The position numbers and the translations under genes are program-made. A stretch of 64,000 nt of DNA. It comes from Asticcacaulis sp. YBE204 (GTDB lineage: Bacteria > Pseudomonadota > Alphaproteobacteria > Caulobacterales > Caulobacteraceae). The notes beneath the pieces were generated by a model. That model saw only the letters and a list, made by a program, of their open reading frames with translations, was not told the origin of the DNA and did not search any database. Every line of letters starts with the position of its first letter. Position 1 is the first letter of the stretch. Positions 8,419-17,900 of this stretch are shown in pieces. The stretch spans positions 1-64,000 of the forward strand of contig NZ_AWGF01000012.1 in NCBI RefSeq assembly GCF_000495855.1, read 5' to 3'.

Positions 8419-9105
8419 TTATTTCACGATCCCGGCAATCGCTGTGGGCAGTTCGTCGAAATGATGGATCAGGGCGGCAGGGGACATCTCCTCCAGCGGC
8501 GTGTCGCAATAGCCGAAGCTGACCAGCACGCAGGGGACACCGGCGTTTTGCGCGGTCAGGTAATCGGTTTCGGAATCGCCGATCAGGATGGTTTTGGCCA
8601 TGGTCAGGCCGACATCGTCGATGCAGGCCTGCAAATGCCCGGCATGCGGTTTCTTGTCCGGCACACTGTCGGCGCCGCGCACCGAACCGAAACGCCCGAT
8701 CAGGCCAAGCTTGGTCAGGAGCAGCACCGACAGGTCGGTGGGTTTGTTGGTGCACACCGTCAGCGTGGCGCCTGCGGCGGACAGGGCGTCGAGCGTGTCC
8801 TCCAGCCGTTCGAAAGCCGTGCTTTCGCGGTCGATGCGGTGGCGATAGATGTCGAGAAAGCGGGCGACCATCGGGTCTTCGGCGGCGGTATCGAGCGGCA
8901 CATTGGCGGCGGCGAACCCGCGCTGGATCAGCGACCGCGCCCCGCGTCCGACCAGCTTGCGCGCGTCGCTATAGGCAAATTCCGGCACCTTATAGTCGGC
9001 CAGAATCTCGTTCAGCGTGCCGATGATGTCCGGCGCGGTCTCGACCAGCGTCCCGTCGAGATCGAAGGCGAGGCAGTATCCGGTCAGATCGGGGAGGGTG
9101 GTCAT
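8419..9105 (-). CDS. gph: Phosphoglycolate phosphatase (HAD superfamily)
   Basis: A 228-residue haloacid-dehalogenase-type phosphatase. Motif I is FDLDGTLVETAPD at residues 14-26, with nucleophile D15 and acid/base D17. Motif II is the Thr of TVCTNKP, motif III the Lys of DKKPHAGHL, and motif IV GDSETDYLTA. The small helical cap between motifs I and II and the overall length fit Gph, which removes 2-phosphoglycolate formed by oxygenation or DNA repair. The start chosen is the ATG at 9105 with an AAGGCT site. A longer reading to 9147 would run into the inverted-repeat element at 9133-9259. The gene diverges from glmU across that element. Other HAD phosphatases cannot be fully excluded. Confidence 0.85.
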   Translation of the reverse strand: MTTLPDLTGYCLAFDLDGTLVETAPDIIGTLNEILADYKVPEFAYSDARKLVGRGARSLIQRGFAAANVPLDTAAEDPMVARFLDIYRHRIDRESTAFERLEDTLDALSAAGATLTVCTNKPTDLSVLLLTKLGLIGRFGSVRGADSVPDKKPHAGHLQACIDDVGLTMAKTILIGDSETDYLTAQNAGVPCVLVSFGYCDTPLEEMSPAALIHHFDELPTAIAGIVK

Positions 9106-9132
9106 ATCAAGCCTTAATGTCGATGCCCATAA

Positions 9133-9259
9133 ATACTCCCCCGCCACGCGGGGGAGATGTCACGAAGTGACAGAGGGGGCCTTTTGAACCGCTTTATAAG
9201 GCCCCACACCGTCTTTTTGCTACGCAAAAATCCACCTCCCCCGCGTGGCGGGGGAGTAT
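9133..9259. repeat. 127-bp element with 24-bp perfect terminal inverted repeats
   Basis: The ends ATACTCCCCCGCCACG... and ...CGTGGCGGGGGAGTAT are exact reverse complements over 24 bases. Inside are GTCACGAAGTGAC (5-bp arms), paired GGGGCC/GGCCCC tracts and TTTTTGCTACGCAAAAA, so the element can fold into a nearly continuous hairpin with side stems. It encodes nothing and fills the gap between the divergent gph and glmU genes. It resembles the palindromic intergenic repeats known from Caulobacterales, or a short non-autonomous mobile element. I see no flanking target-site duplication that I could call. Confidence 0.85.
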
Positions 9260-9347
9260 GAAAAGAGAGATGTCGGAAGTAAACGACTTCACAGGCCGCT
9301 ATTTGCGCTCTAAATCCAGACAAACGGCAACGGGTGAATCGACGATC

Positions 9348-10712
9348 ATGAGCCATAACACGAAACGCGCGGCGGTCATTCTGGCGGCAGGGCAGGGCAC
9401 GCGGATGAAATCGCCTGTGCCGAAAGTTCTGCACACCGTCGCCGGACGCACCATGCTCGACCTCGCCATCGACGCCGCCGAAGGTCTGGGCTGCGATCGC
9501 ATCGTCGTCGTGGTCGGCGCGCACTCGCCGCAGGTCGGCGAAACGGCGCGGGCGCGGCTGGGCGTCGAAAACGTCGTCATTCAGGACCCGCCGCTGGGGA
9601 CCGGCCACGCGGTATTGGCCGCGAAGGACGCTTTGGCCGATTTCGACGGTCAGGTGGTGGTCTCCTATGCCGACTGCCCGCTGATCGACACGGCGGTTTT
9701 GAAAACCGTCTTCGATCTGGCCGACACGTCCGATCTGGCCGTGCTGGGGTTCGAGGCCGCCGATCCGGGCGCCTATGGCCGCCTGATCATCGAGGGCGAC
9801 AACGACCTCTCGGCCATCGTCGAGGCCAAGGAAGCCAGCCCTGAGCAGTTGGCCATAACGGCTTGTAATTCCGGCGTTCTGGCCGCCGACCGCGCGACGC
9901 TGTTCTCGCTGCTGGGCGAGGTGACCAATGCCAATGCCAAGGGCGAATACTATCTGACCGATGTGGTGGGGCTGGCCAAGGGGCGCGGCCTGAAACCGAA
10001 GACGTGTTTCGTCGCCGAAGACGACGTGATCGGTGTCAATTCGCAAGCCGAACGCGCGGTCGCCGAAGGTATCTGGCAGACGCGCCGCCGCCATGAACTG
10101 ATGCGCGACGGCGTGACCATGACGGCCCCCGACACCGTCTTCCTGTCGTGGGATACGCAGATCGCGGCGGGTGTTATCGTCGAGCCGAACGTCGTCTTCG
10201 CCGAAGGCGTCAGCGTCGAGAGCGGCGCGGTCATCCGGGCTTTTTCGCACCTAGAAGGCGCGAAGGTCGGTGCCGGCGCGCTGATCGGCCCCTATGCCCG
10301 CCTGCGTCCCGGGGCCGAGATCGGTAAGGACGTCCATATCGGTAACTTCGTCGAGGTCAAGAACGTCAGGATGGGCGAAGGTGCCAAGGCCAACCACCTC
10401 AGCTATCTGGGCGACGGCGAGGTCGGCGCGAAGGCCAATATCGGCGCGGGAACCATCTTCTGTAATTACGACGGCTTCTTCAAACACAAGACGATCGTCG
10501 GCGAAAACGCCTTCGTCGGCTCGAACACGGCGCTGGTCGCGCCGGTCACCATCGGGGCGGGCGCGATCACCGGCTCCGGCTCGGTCATCGTGCAGGACGT
10601 TCCCGCCGATGCGCTGGCCTTCGAGCGGGCGCGTCAGACCGAAAAACCCGGCTGGGCCAAGGCCTTCCGTGAGCGCAAACTGGCTGAAAAAGCCGCTCTC
10701 AAAAAAGGATAG
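9348..10712 (+). CDS. glmU: Bifunctional GlmU: glucosamine-1-phosphate acetyltransferase / UDP-GlcNAc pyrophosphorylase
   Basis: A 454-residue cytoplasmic enzyme making UDP-N-acetylglucosamine for peptidoglycan and lipid A. The N-terminal nucleotidyltransferase domain begins with [11 protein letters not shown] at residues 12-22 and includes the DPPLGTGHA and SYADCPLI uridyl-binding loops. The C-terminal half is a left-handed beta-helix of hexapeptide repeats with the acetyltransferase motifs ([31 protein letters not shown]). The start is the ATG at 9348 ([10 protein letters not shown]); a longer open frame to 9258 would use the repeat element. The length matches the family. The rpiA ribosome-binding site is inside its last codons, so glmU, rpiA and gor look like one operon. 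Confidence 0.95.
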   Translation: MSHNTKRAAVILAAGQGTRMKSPVPKVLHTVAGRTMLDLAIDAAEGLGCDRIVVVVGAHSPQVGETARARLGVENVVIQDPPLGTGHAVLAAKDALADFDGQVVVSYADCPLIDTAVLKTVFDLADTSDLAVLGFEAADPGAYGRLIIEGDNDLSAIVEAKEASPEQLAITACNSGVLAADRATLFSLLGEVTNANAKGEYYLTDVVGLAKGRGLKPKTCFVAEDDVIGVNSQAERAVAEGIWQTRRRHELMRDGVTMTAPDTVFLSWDTQIAAGVIVEPNVVFAEGVSVESGAVIRAFSHLEGAKVGAGALIGPYARLRPGAEIGKDVHIGNFVEVKNVRMGEGAKANHLSYLGDGEVGAKANIGAGTIFCNYDGFFKHKTIVGENAFVGSNTALVAPVTIGAGAITGSGSVIVQDVPADALAFERARQTEKPGWAKAFRERKLAEKAALKKG

Positions 10713-10717
10713 AGCCG

Positions 10718-11410
10718 TTGAGCGCCGACACACAGAAGCAGATTTCCGGCCTTGCGGCCATCGACCACATCAAGGATGGCATGAAGGTCGGGCTTGGCAC
10801 CGGTTCGACCGCGGCCTGGTTCGTCAAGGCTATCGCCGACGAGGTCAAGGCGGGCATGAAGCTGACGCTCGTTTCAACCTCGAACCAGACGACGCATCTG
10901 GCCCACTCGCTGGGGCTGGAGATCAAGGACATCAACGATGTCGGCAAGCTCGATCTCTGTGTCGACGGCGCGGACGAGATCGGTGAGGGGCTGGCCCTGA
11001 TCAAGGGCGGCGGCGGGGCGCTGTTGCGTGAAAAGCTGATCTGGGAAATGGCCGACCGCTGCATCGTCATAGCCGACGCCGCCAAGCACGTCGCGGTGCT
11101 GGGGCAATTCGCCCTGCCGATCGAGGTCGAGCCCTTTGCCTATAAGGGCACGATCAACCGCATCACCGATGTTTTGAGCGAATTCGATATCGCGAAAATG
11201 CCGGTTCTGCGCAAAAAAAGCGGCGAGGCCTTTGTAACCGACGGCGGCAATCTTATCTTCGATGTGGCCTGCGGGGCGATCCACGACCCGTCGGGTCTGG
11301 CCAGTGCGCTGAAAGCCACGACCGGTGTGGTCGATCACGGCCTGTTCCTCGATCTGGCCGACATCGCGCTTATCGGCACCGATGAAGGTGTGAAGGTATT
11401 GTACCCCTAA
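10718..11410 (+). CDS. rpiA: Ribose-5-phosphate isomerase A
   Basis: A 230-residue enzyme that interconverts ribose 5-phosphate and ribulose 5-phosphate in the pentose-phosphate pathway. The phosphate loop GLGTGSTAAWFV (residues 25-36), the acidic DGADEIGEGLALIKGGGGAL and the Lys-containing LREKLI segment are all present, and the length is standard. The start is a TTG at 10718, supported by the AAAAGGA site that overlaps the glmU stop, 8 bases upstream. No ATG or GTG in frame would keep the N-terminus intact. It sits 5 bases after glmU and 10 bases before gor. The pairing with gor makes sense because the pentose-phosphate pathway supplies NADPH to glutathione reductase. Confidence 0.95.
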   Translation: MSADTQKQISGLAAIDHIKDGMKVGLGTGSTAAWFVKAIADEVKAGMKLTLVSTSNQTTHLAHSLGLEIKDINDVGKLDLCVDGADEIGEGLALIKGGGGALLREKLIWEMADRCIVIADAAKHVAVLGQFALPIEVEPFAYKGTINRITDVLSEFDIAKMPVLRKKSGEAFVTDGGNLIFDVACGAIHDPSGLASALKATTGVVDHGLFLDLADIALIGTDEGVKVLYP

Positions 11411-11420
11411 AGGATTCAGA

Positions 11421-12797
11421 ATGTCCGACTACGATTATGACCTGTTTGTCCTCGGCGCGGGCTCCGGCGGGGTGCGCGCGGCGCGGCTGTCGGCGCAACT
11501 GGGCCTCAAGGTCGCGGTGGCCGAAGAGGACAAGGCCGGCGGCACGTGCGTCCTGCGCGGCTGCGTCCCGAAAAAGTTCATGGTCTATGCTTCGGAAGTG
11601 CCGGAACAGATCGCCTATGCTCGCGGCCTCGGCTGGGAAGCGCAATCGGGCAAATTCGACTGGGTCAAGTTCCGCAACGCCAATACGACCGAGGTCAATC
11701 GCCTGTCGGATATCTACGCCTCGAACCTTGTCAAGGCGGGGGCCGACCTGATCAACGCCCGCGCCAAACTGACCGGCGAACACACGGTACATTTGACGCC
11801 GTCGAACGGCGACGAACCTTATGAGGTGACCGCGAAGACGATCCTGATCGCCGTCGGCGGCCATCCCTTCGTACCGGACGACGTCGAGGGCAAGGAACTG
11901 GCCATCACCTCGAACGAGATGTTTCACCTCGAAAAGCTGCCGAAATCCATCGCCATCGTCGGCGGCGGCTATATCGCGGTCGAATTCGCCGGGGTTTTGA
12001 ACGGCTGGGGCGTCGAAACCCACATCCTCTACCGCGGCGACCAGATCCTGCGCGCCTTCGATCAGGAGGTGCGCGAGCACCTGACCCAGGAAATGGGCAA
12101 GAAGGGCATCCGCATCATGACCCATGCCGAGCCCAAGTCGTTGGTGCAGGTGGAAGATGGTATCAAGGTTACTCTGACCGACGACACCGAACTGACGGTC
12201 GAAACCGTGCTCTATGCCACGGGCCGTCGCCCGCACACGCGCAATCTGGGACTGGAAGAGATCGGCGTCGGTCTGGACCGCGACGGGGCTGTGGTCGTTG
12301 ACAAGTTCTCGAAGACCGCCATCGACCATATCTACGCCGTCGGTGATGTGACCAACCGCTGCAACCTGACGCCGGTGGCGATCCGCGAGGGCGTGGCCTT
12401 TGTCGAGACGGCGTTCAAGAACAATCCGCAGGCCTATGACCACGGACAGATCGCCACGGCGGTTTTCTCTCAGCCACAGATCGGCACGGTCGGCCTGACC
12501 GAGCAGGACGCGGTGGCGCAGGGCATCCGCGTCGATATCTATACCGCGCGTTTCAAGACGATGAAGACGGCCTTTGTCGGTGGCGATAACCGCACCCTGA
12601 TGAAGCTGATCGTCGATCATAAGACCGACGTGGTGCTCGGCGTCCACATGGTCGGGCCGGATTCGGCCGAGATCATTCAGATGGCCGGGATCGCCGTCAA
12701 GGCCGGTCTGACCAAGGCGCAGTGGGACGCCACTTGCGCCGTGCATCCGACGGCGGCGGAGGAATTTGTCACCCTGCGCGAAAAACGGACGGCTTAA
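11421..12797 (+). CDS. gor: Glutathione-disulfide reductase
   Basis: A 458-residue FAD-containing oxidoreductase that uses NADPH to reduce glutathione disulfide in the cytosol. The FAD-binding motif is LGAGSGGVRAAR (residues 11-22). The redox-active disulfide sits in GGTCVLRGCVPKK, with C43 and C48. The NADPH-binding motif IVGGGYIAVEFAG lies mid-protein. The C-terminal interface has VHPTAAEEF, with the His-Glu pair of the active site. The GCVPKK variant is typical of glutathione reductases rather than dihydrolipoamide dehydrogenase. AAAGGA precedes the ATG. The gene is third in the glmU-rpiA-gor run. A hairpin follows the stop immediately. Confidence 0.94.
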   Translation: MSDYDYDLFVLGAGSGGVRAARLSAQLGLKVAVAEEDKAGGTCVLRGCVPKKFMVYASEVPEQIAYARGLGWEAQSGKFDWVKFRNANTTEVNRLSDIYASNLVKAGADLINARAKLTGEHTVHLTPSNGDEPYEVTAKTILIAVGGHPFVPDDVEGKELAITSNEMFHLEKLPKSIAIVGGGYIAVEFAGVLNGWGVETHILYRGDQILRAFDQEVREHLTQEMGKKGIRIMTHAEPKSLVQVEDGIKVTLTDDTELTVETVLYATGRRPHTRNLGLEEIGVGLDRDGAVVVDKFSKTAIDHIYAVGDVTNRCNLTPVAIREGVAFVETAFKNNPQAYDHGQIATAVFSQPQIGTVGLTEQDAVAQGIRVDIYTARFKTMKTAFVGGDNRTLMKLIVDHKTDVVLGVHMVGPDSAEIIQMAGIAVKAGLTKAQWDATCAVHPTAAEEFVTLREKRTA

Positions 12798-12798
12798 A

Positions 12799-12820
12799 CC
12801 TTTCCCGGCAACGGGGAAGG
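12799..12820. repeat. Short hairpin after gor, CCTTTCCC...GGGGAAGG
   Basis: An 8-bp stem with one G-T pair and a 6-base loop, starting 2 bases after the gor stop. No T-run follows. A very similar CATCCTTCCC...GGGAAGGATG palindrome lies at 62284-62311, so this looks like a small dispersed palindromic repeat that may also slow or protect transcript ends. Confidence 0.55.
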
Positions 12821-12858
12821 ATGTAAGGGAGTCGCAAGCGTTTGTTTTGCGAGGGACT

Positions 12859-14139
12859 ATGGCGGTAGCGAAGATGTCGGCGGCAGGGTTCAAACTTCCG
12901 TCCTATACGCAAGGCGTGATGTTTATCACGCTCGCCTTCTTCGTCCTGTTTACCTATTTTGGCTCGCTGGGCTATGCCTTGACCGCGACCTTCGGCGGCT
13001 TTTTGTTGCTGGGTTACTGGCGCCATGCCAAAGTCTTCGGCTGGGCAGGACTGGCAATGGTCGTGCTGCTGGTCTGGCTTGTCGGACGTTCAACGCTGCT
13101 CTACGACATGCAAAGCGGTGCCGATTTCGGCCAGTATCAGACCTGGGAAGATCAGGCCTGGCTCAAGATGATCCTTCAGCCCATATCCTATGGTGCGCTG
13201 ATTCTGGGCGCCATGAAAATGAAGGACGAAGACGCCTTCAAACTGACCGGCGGACTGTTCTATGCCTTTATCGGTCTGTGCGTCCTGATTATCGTCGATG
13301 CCCTGAGCGGTGCGGCCATCTATCAGGCTATTTCGGCGACCATCTATAAGCCAATCCGGCCCGACCTCGCCATGGTCAAACTGTCGATCGCCACCTATGC
13401 CTTCGTGCTGCTCTACTGGCCGATCATGCTGGTCGGCGAATTCAAATCGCGTGGCGTTCAGGTCGTGGCGCTGGGGGCCTGTGTCCTGACGCCGATCATC
13501 ACCGGTGCCAATGCGCCGGTACTGGCCATGGTCGTTTCCTATATCGTCTTCCTGATTGCGCGCTATTTCCCCTATATCGGCAAGATCAGCATATATTACT
13601 GGGCGGCCTTCGTCGTCGCTTTCAAGATTCTCTACTTCCCGGTGATCATGCACCTGATCAAGGTCATGAAATGGGATGACAATGTCCATCAGTTCCTGCC
13701 GCCGTCCTGGGATGCGCGCGTCGATATCTGGATGTTCACCGCCGAAAAGATCATGATGAAGCCGTTCCTCGGCTGGGGCTTCGACGCCAGCCGCCATTTC
13801 GGCAAGGCGATCCCGCTGCACCCGCATAATATGTCGATGCAGGTGGGCCTCGAACTCGGCTATGTCGGGCTATTCATTCTTGCCGCCTTCTGGGTATTGC
13901 TGATCCTGCGGGTAGGTCAGGGCGGCCCTGCGCAAGGCAACGATCCACGGGCTCTCAGGGATATCAGCGACCGCGACGGTATCGATACGCGACCCTACGT
14001 TCTGGCCAGCGTGGCGGCGTTCTTCACCCTGGCACAACTCAGCTTCGGCATCTGGCAGGAGTGGTGGCTGGCGCTTGCCGCTATTGTCGCCGCTGTGCTG
14101 GTCATGACCAAAAAAGCCCTCAGTTTTGTCGGAAAATAG
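12859..14139 (+). CDS. O-antigen ligase/polymerase-like (WaaL/Wzy-type) membrane protein
   Basis: A 426-residue inner-membrane protein with about ten hydrophobic segments. The larger periplasmic stretch near residues 270-325 contains GWGFDASRHF and PLHPHNMSMQVGLELGYVGL. The HPHN...E.G..G pattern is the hallmark of the Wzy_C / O-antigen ligase superfamily, whose members join undecaprenyl-linked oligosaccharides to lipid A-core or polymerise repeat units in the periplasm. The start is the ATG at 12859; an upstream in-frame ATG at 12766 overlaps gor and gives a non-hydrophobic leader. No glycosyltransferase cluster surrounds it, so its exact acceptor (lipopolysaccharide, holdfast or capsule) cannot be told. 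Confidence 0.78.
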   Translation: MAVAKMSAAGFKLPSYTQGVMFITLAFFVLFTYFGSLGYALTATFGGFLLLGYWRHAKVFGWAGLAMVVLLVWLVGRSTLLYDMQSGADFGQYQTWEDQAWLKMILQPISYGALILGAMKMKDEDAFKLTGGLFYAFIGLCVLIIVDALSGAAIYQAISATIYKPIRPDLAMVKLSIATYAFVLLYWPIMLVGEFKSRGVQVVALGACVLTPIITGANAPVLAMVVSYIVFLIARYFPYIGKISIYYWAAFVVAFKILYFPVIMHLIKVMKWDDNVHQFLPPSWDARVDIWMFTAEKIMMKPFLGWGFDASRHFGKAIPLHPHNMSMQVGLELGYVGLFILAAFWVLLILRVGQGGPAQGNDPRALRDISDRDGIDTRPYVLASVAAFFTLAQLSFGIWQEWWLALAAIVAAVLVMTKKALSFVGK

Positions 14140-14302
14140 ATGGCGTGTGGCGCGAAATCGCGTCGAATTACAGTATTAATGCGGTTTGAAGTTTCAAATT
14201 AAACTATAAAATACTGACTTTTAAGTCATTTTTGCGCCGCTGCAATGCTTTTACGCGCATGTGGATATTGAGTTTGCCTTCGCGGCGGCTTAAATAGGCC
14301 GC

Positions 14303-15676
14303 ATGAACAAGTCTTGGTCCCCCCATAGCTGGCGCGCGCGCCCCGCGCTCCACATTCCTGACGATTACCCCGATGCGGCGGCGTTACGTGCCGCTGAGGC
14401 CGAAATCGCCACCCTGCCGCCACTGGTTTTCGCCGGTGAAGCCCGTCGCCTGACCTCCGCGCTCGGTAAGGTCGCCAATGGCGAAGCCTTCCTGCTGCAA
14501 GGCGGCGACTGCGCCGAAAGCTTCAAGGAATTTTCCGCCGACAATATCCGCGACACCTTCCGCCTGATCCTTCAGATGGCCGTCGTCCTGACCTTTGCCG
14601 GCGGTAAGCCGGTGGTCAAGGTCGGCCGCATCGCCGGTCAGTTCGGCAAGCCGCGCTCGTCGCCCGTCGAAACCATCGACGGCGTGACCTTGCCCAGCTA
14701 TCGCGGCGACAATATCAACGGCATGGAATTCACGCCCGAAGCGCGTCTGCCGGACCCGTCGCGTCTGGTGAAGGCCTATAATCAGTCGTCGGCGACGCTG
14801 AACCTGCTGCGCGCCTTTGCCAATGGCGGCTATGCGGACCTCTACAACATCCACAAGTGGACGCTCGGCTTCGTGTCGGGCTCGCCGCAGGGTGAGCGTT
14901 ACAAGGTGCTGGCCGAGAAGATCAGCGAAACCCTGAGCTTCATGTCGGCCATCGGCATCACGTCCGACAAGGCGCAGGAAATCCGCCAGGTGGACTTCTT
15001 CACCTCGCACGAAGCCCTGCTGCTCAACTACGAACAGGCCCTGACCCGCGTCGATTCGACGTCCGGCGACTGGTACGACACCTCGGCGCACATGCTGTGG
15101 ATCGGCGAGCGCACGCGTCAGCTCGATGGGGCGCACGTCCACTTCATGCAGGGCATCAAGAATCCGATCGGCGTCAAGTGTGGCCCGACGCTGGAACCCG
15201 ACGACCTGAAGCGTCTGATCGACGCGCTGAACCCCGAAGCCATTCCCGGTCGCCTGACCCTGATCGGCCGTTTCGGTTCGGAAAAGGTCAATGAGCGCCT
15301 GCCCAAGCTGATGAAGGCGACGCGCGAACACGGCGTGCCGGTTGTGTGGTCTATCGACCCCATGCACGGCAATGTCATCAAGGCCGCCAACGGCTACAAG
15401 ACGCGTCCGTTCGACCGTATCCTCTCGGAAGTCCGCTCGTTCATCGATGTGGCCGGGGCCGAAGGCGTGCATCCGGGTGGTCTGCATCTGGAAATGACGG
15501 GGCAGAACGTCACAGAGTGCATCGGCGGCGCCCACGCTCTGAGCGAGGATGAACTGAGCCATCGCTACCACACGCACTGCGACCCGCGTATGAACGCGGA
15601 TCAGGCGCTGGAGTTATCCTTCCTCGTGGCCGAACGGCTGCACGCGATGAAGGATGCCGCTGCCAAGGCGGCGTAA
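14303..15676 (+). CDS. 3-deoxy-7-phosphoheptulonate synthase, class II (plant-type DAHP synthase)
   Basis: A 457-residue cytosolic enzyme catalysing the first step of the shikimate pathway, from phosphoenolpyruvate and erythrose 4-phosphate. Class II features are [12 protein letters not shown] with the metal-binding Cys (residues 64-75), [32 protein letters not shown] and [18 protein letters not shown], close to the plant and mycobacterial type. The length is typical. The ATG at 14303 is followed by [14 protein letters not shown], the usual short N-terminus of bacterial class II enzymes. The gene stands alone with a strong terminator 21 bases after the stop. The upstream gap 14140-14302 is AT-rich and probably holds its promoter. 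It is often annotated aroG, aroF or aroH; I leave the symbol open. Confidence 0.93.
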   Translation: MNKSWSPHSWRARPALHIPDDYPDAAALRAAEAEIATLPPLVFAGEARRLTSALGKVANGEAFLLQGGDCAESFKEFSADNIRDTFRLILQMAVVLTFAGGKPVVKVGRIAGQFGKPRSSPVETIDGVTLPSYRGDNINGMEFTPEARLPDPSRLVKAYNQSSATLNLLRAFANGGYADLYNIHKWTLGFVSGSPQGERYKVLAEKISETLSFMSAIGITSDKAQEIRQVDFFTSHEALLLNYEQALTRVDSTSGDWYDTSAHMLWIGERTRQLDGAHVHFMQGIKNPIGVKCGPTLEPDDLKRLIDALNPEAIPGRLTLIGRFGSEKVNERLPKLMKATREHGVPVVWSIDPMHGNVIKAANGYKTRPFDRILSEVRSFIDVAGAEGVHPGGLHLEMTGQNVTECIGGAHALSEDELSHRYHTHCDPRMNADQALELSFLVAERLHAMKDAAAKAA

Positions 15677-15696
15677 GGTCAGGTACGATATACATG

Positions 15697-15727
15697 AAAA
15701 AGGGCCGCGTTCAGCGGCCCTTTTTTT
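15697..15727 (+). terminator. Rho-independent terminator after DAHP synthase
   Basis: The 7-bp GGGCCGC / GCGGCCC stem is extended by A-T pairs on both sides, has a GTTCA loop and is followed by seven T. It starts 21 bases after the stop codon. Confidence 0.93.
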
Positions 15728-15749
15728 GCTGCGAAAGACGCCACAGACA

Positions 15750-15877
15750 CCTAAAGCGGAATGACTTTAGATAGAATCGTCGTTTTGCTCTAAGTTTTTG
15801 TTTTGTCGCGATATTATAGCCGAAAATCGCTCACACTTTTGGCTGCGCCGAACTTCGTTTCGGCATATCGCTCTAAA
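15750..15877 (-). repeat. Dispersed intergenic repeat, copy B
   Basis: Read on the minus strand it begins TTTAGAGCG and carries CGCGACAAAACAAAAACT followed by TAGAGC, then a palindromic tail. The same order of blocks (TTTAGAGCG ... CGCGACAAAAACAAAACT ... AGAAC) is seen on the plus strand at 39082-39205. Between the blocks are short hairpins such as CCGAAACGAAGTTCGG. The stop codon of the gene at 15873-16769 lies inside the terminal TTTAGAG block. The 15728-15872 gap contains nothing else. Confidence 0.6.
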
Positions 15878-16769
15878 CCCCCAATATCCAGCCTTCTTCG
15901 TTGAGCGCGATATCGATCTCGTCCTCGCTCAGGCCCTTCGGCGCGCCGAACAGCGCCCCCAGCGTACCCTTGTCGTCGAATTCGGCCAAGGCTGTGGCGG
16001 TCAGGCGCACATGGGCGGCGTCCTTGACCTCCAGATGTTCGGACGCGCCGGGATAGAGCGACGGGTAGATTTCGGCGATGACCGTGTCGGTGCCGTCGAG
16101 ATCGGCCTCGGTCAGGGCCGCGAAGCCGGTCTCGAAAGGCCATATCTTCGATTTCGGCAGGGAGTCGCGCAGGGCGCGCACAGCGGGGATACCGAGCAGG
16201 GTCTGACCGCCTACCACGCCCGCGCCGTGCATCTGCCATACCGTCTTGGCCTGAGCGTGCTTACCGAGTTTACGCGCGGCATCCTCGGTCAGGCGAAACT
16301 CCGGGAAGTCGCCATAGCTGGCCGGTTTCAGGGTCGACAGCCACTTCTGCGCGGCGTTCTTGGGGCAGCCCCAGAACGGAAAGGCCTCGTCGGTCGTCAG
16401 ACGATTGATCTTGGCGGCGACGGCGAAGCGGTTATTGGTGTTATCGGCCTTGTCGACGACGTTTTTCACCACGAAATCCCACATCGACTGCCAGTCCGTC
16501 AGCCCCAGCTTCGCCGCCGTGCCGCGCGGGAATCCGAAATTGAAATCGAAGCCGAGGAAAATGCGATCGCCGCGCTTATGCAGATCGCCCATGATCGTCT
16601 TCAGGAGGGCGACGGCTTCGGCGCGTGTGGCCGGATTATGCGACTCGTAAGACAGGCGGAAGCGCACGTCGCGCTTCATGACGCCGATCCATACCGAAGA
16701 CTCGCCGGTTTTTTTGCCTTCGGCGGCGCTCCAGTCAACGATCACATAGGCTCCGAACAGACGCGCCAT
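15873..16769 (-). CDS. Conserved protein of unknown function, VDWSA family
   Basis: A 298-residue soluble protein beginning MARLFGAYVIVDWSAAEGKK. It has the IVDWSA opening and a later FLGFDFNFGFPRG acidic segment. I recall homologous alphaproteobacterial proteins labelled inconsistently as molybdopterin-guanine-dinucleotide synthesis or cobalamin-related proteins, without experimental support that I know of. The two strand-plus-Asp motifs (VDWS; FDFNFGFP) look like an RNase H-like or actin-like fold that binds a metal or nucleotide, but this is inference. There is no signal peptide or membrane span. It is divergent from the oxidoreductase at 16949, 179 bases away. The C-terminus GWILGV ends in the repeat at 15750-15877, so the last residues may vary between strains. 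Confidence 0.7.
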   Translation of the reverse strand: MARLFGAYVIVDWSAAEGKKTGESSVWIGVMKRDVRFRLSYESHNPATRAEAVALLKTIMGDLHKRGDRIFLGFDFNFGFPRGTAAKLGLTDWQSMWDFVVKNVVDKADNTNNRFAVAAKINRLTTDEAFPFWGCPKNAAQKWLSTLKPASYGDFPEFRLTEDAARKLGKHAQAKTVWQMHGAGVVGGQTLLGIPAVRALRDSLPKSKIWPFETGFAALTEADLDGTDTVIAEIYPSLYPGASEHLEVKDAAHVRLTATALAEFDDKGTLGALFGAPKGLSEDEIDIALNEEGWILGV

Positions 16770-16948
16770 GATGACACCTTAGGCAAGAGTTTAACAACTG
16801 GCGGGGGTTTTAGCCCATGCCACGCGCCGCACCAAACTCTAAACTGTGCATTGTCGGTTTTATGCGCCATTTTGTATTTCCATCCGGCTGGAAATCCTGT
16901 GTACAAATATCCGCCCACACTTCGGGCGCTTGGATAAAAGGTAGAGTT

Positions 16949-17896
16949 ATGACCATTTTGAAAGCGGGCGTCGCGGGCGCCGGGGTGTTCGGAGGCTATC
17001 ACGCCAACAAGTACAAGGAAGCCGAAGCCGCCGGAAAGGTGCAATTTATCGGCATCTACGACCTCGATCAGGCGCGCGCCGAAGCAGCGGCGGAAAAGTT
17101 CGGAGTGAAAGCTTTCTATAGTGAGCAATTGCCGGAGTTTCTGGCGGCGATCGATGTCATCACCATCGCCGTACCCGCCTTTGCCCACGCACAGGTCGCC
17201 TTGAAAGCGCTTGAGGCGGGGGTGCATACCTATGTTGAGAAGCCATTGGCTATTACTGAGCCCGACGGTGACGCGATGGTCGCGCTGGCCGCCGAAAAAG
17301 GCGTTGTTCTAGCCTGCGGGCATCAGGAACGCGCGGTGTTCGAGGCGATGGGATTGTACGATGTGCCTGAACGGCCGCTGCGGCTTGAGGCCGTGCGCAA
17401 CGGGACGGTCTCGACGCGCAATCTCGATGTGTCGGTCGTGCTGGATCTGATGATCCACGATCTCGATCTGGGGCTGACCCTCGCCGCGGGTGAGGCGGGC
17501 GGCATTGATGTATCCGCAAAGTTCCGCACCGACGAAGGCTATCAGGCGGTCGGCGCCGATGAAGCCTCTGCCGAGGTGAAGTTCGACGATGGCTTTGTGG
17601 CGACCTTTGCCGCGTCGCGCATGGCCGAGGCCCGCGAACGCACCATGCGCATCGTCTATCCGTCAGGCGAACTGTTCATCGATCTGTTGAACCGCAAATT
17701 CGAGAACAATACGCCGTTTGCACTCAATCCGGATTTTGCCGAGGCCGATATCGCCCGCGATCCGTTAGGCACCAGCGTGTTTCGCTTCCTCGACAAGGTG
17801 GCGGGGCTGCGGGAGCGGCCTTTGGCCACGGGGAATGAGGCGTTGAAGGCGCTGACTCTGGCGCTGGCCATCGACGAAGCGATTGCGGAAGGATGA
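16949..17896 (+). CDS. Gfo/Idh/MocA-family NAD(P)-dependent oxidoreductase
   Basis: A 315-residue soluble dehydrogenase. The N-terminal Rossmann fold has GVAGAGVFGGYHANKY (residues 7-22), with the dinucleotide-binding glycines. VEKPLAI near residue 96 supplies the catalytic Lys of the EKP motif, and LDLMIHDLDL near 170 holds the His used in many members. Family members oxidise or reduce sugars, sugar nucleotides, inositols or biliverdin; the substrate here is not evident. The start is the ATG at 16949 after AAAAGGTAGAG. The open frame reaches back to 16817 but has no good start there. The neighbours give no pathway clue, since convergent small membrane genes follow after 4 bases. Confidence 0.87.
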   Translation: MTILKAGVAGAGVFGGYHANKYKEAEAAGKVQFIGIYDLDQARAEAAAEKFGVKAFYSEQLPEFLAAIDVITIAVPAFAHAQVALKALEAGVHTYVEKPLAITEPDGDAMVALAAEKGVVLACGHQERAVFEAMGLYDVPERPLRLEAVRNGTVSTRNLDVSVVLDLMIHDLDLGLTLAAGEAGGIDVSAKFRTDEGYQAVGADEASAEVKFDDGFVATFAASRMAEARERTMRIVYPSGELFIDLLNRKFENNTPFALNPDFAEADIARDPLGTSVFRFLDKVAGLRERPLATGNEALKALTLALAIDEAIAEG

Positions 17897-17900
17897 TCGG

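Noticed and set aside
9133-9259. Element as an insertion sequence or CRISPR repeat
   Set aside because: No transposase and no repeat-spacer periodicity. No CRISPR array, cas gene, phage gene or complete transposon was seen anywhere in the window.
9258-9347. N-terminal extension of GlmU to 9258
   Set aside because: The extra 30 residues are encoded at the edge of the repeat element and precede the standard GlmU N-terminus; the ATG at 9348 gives the family length.
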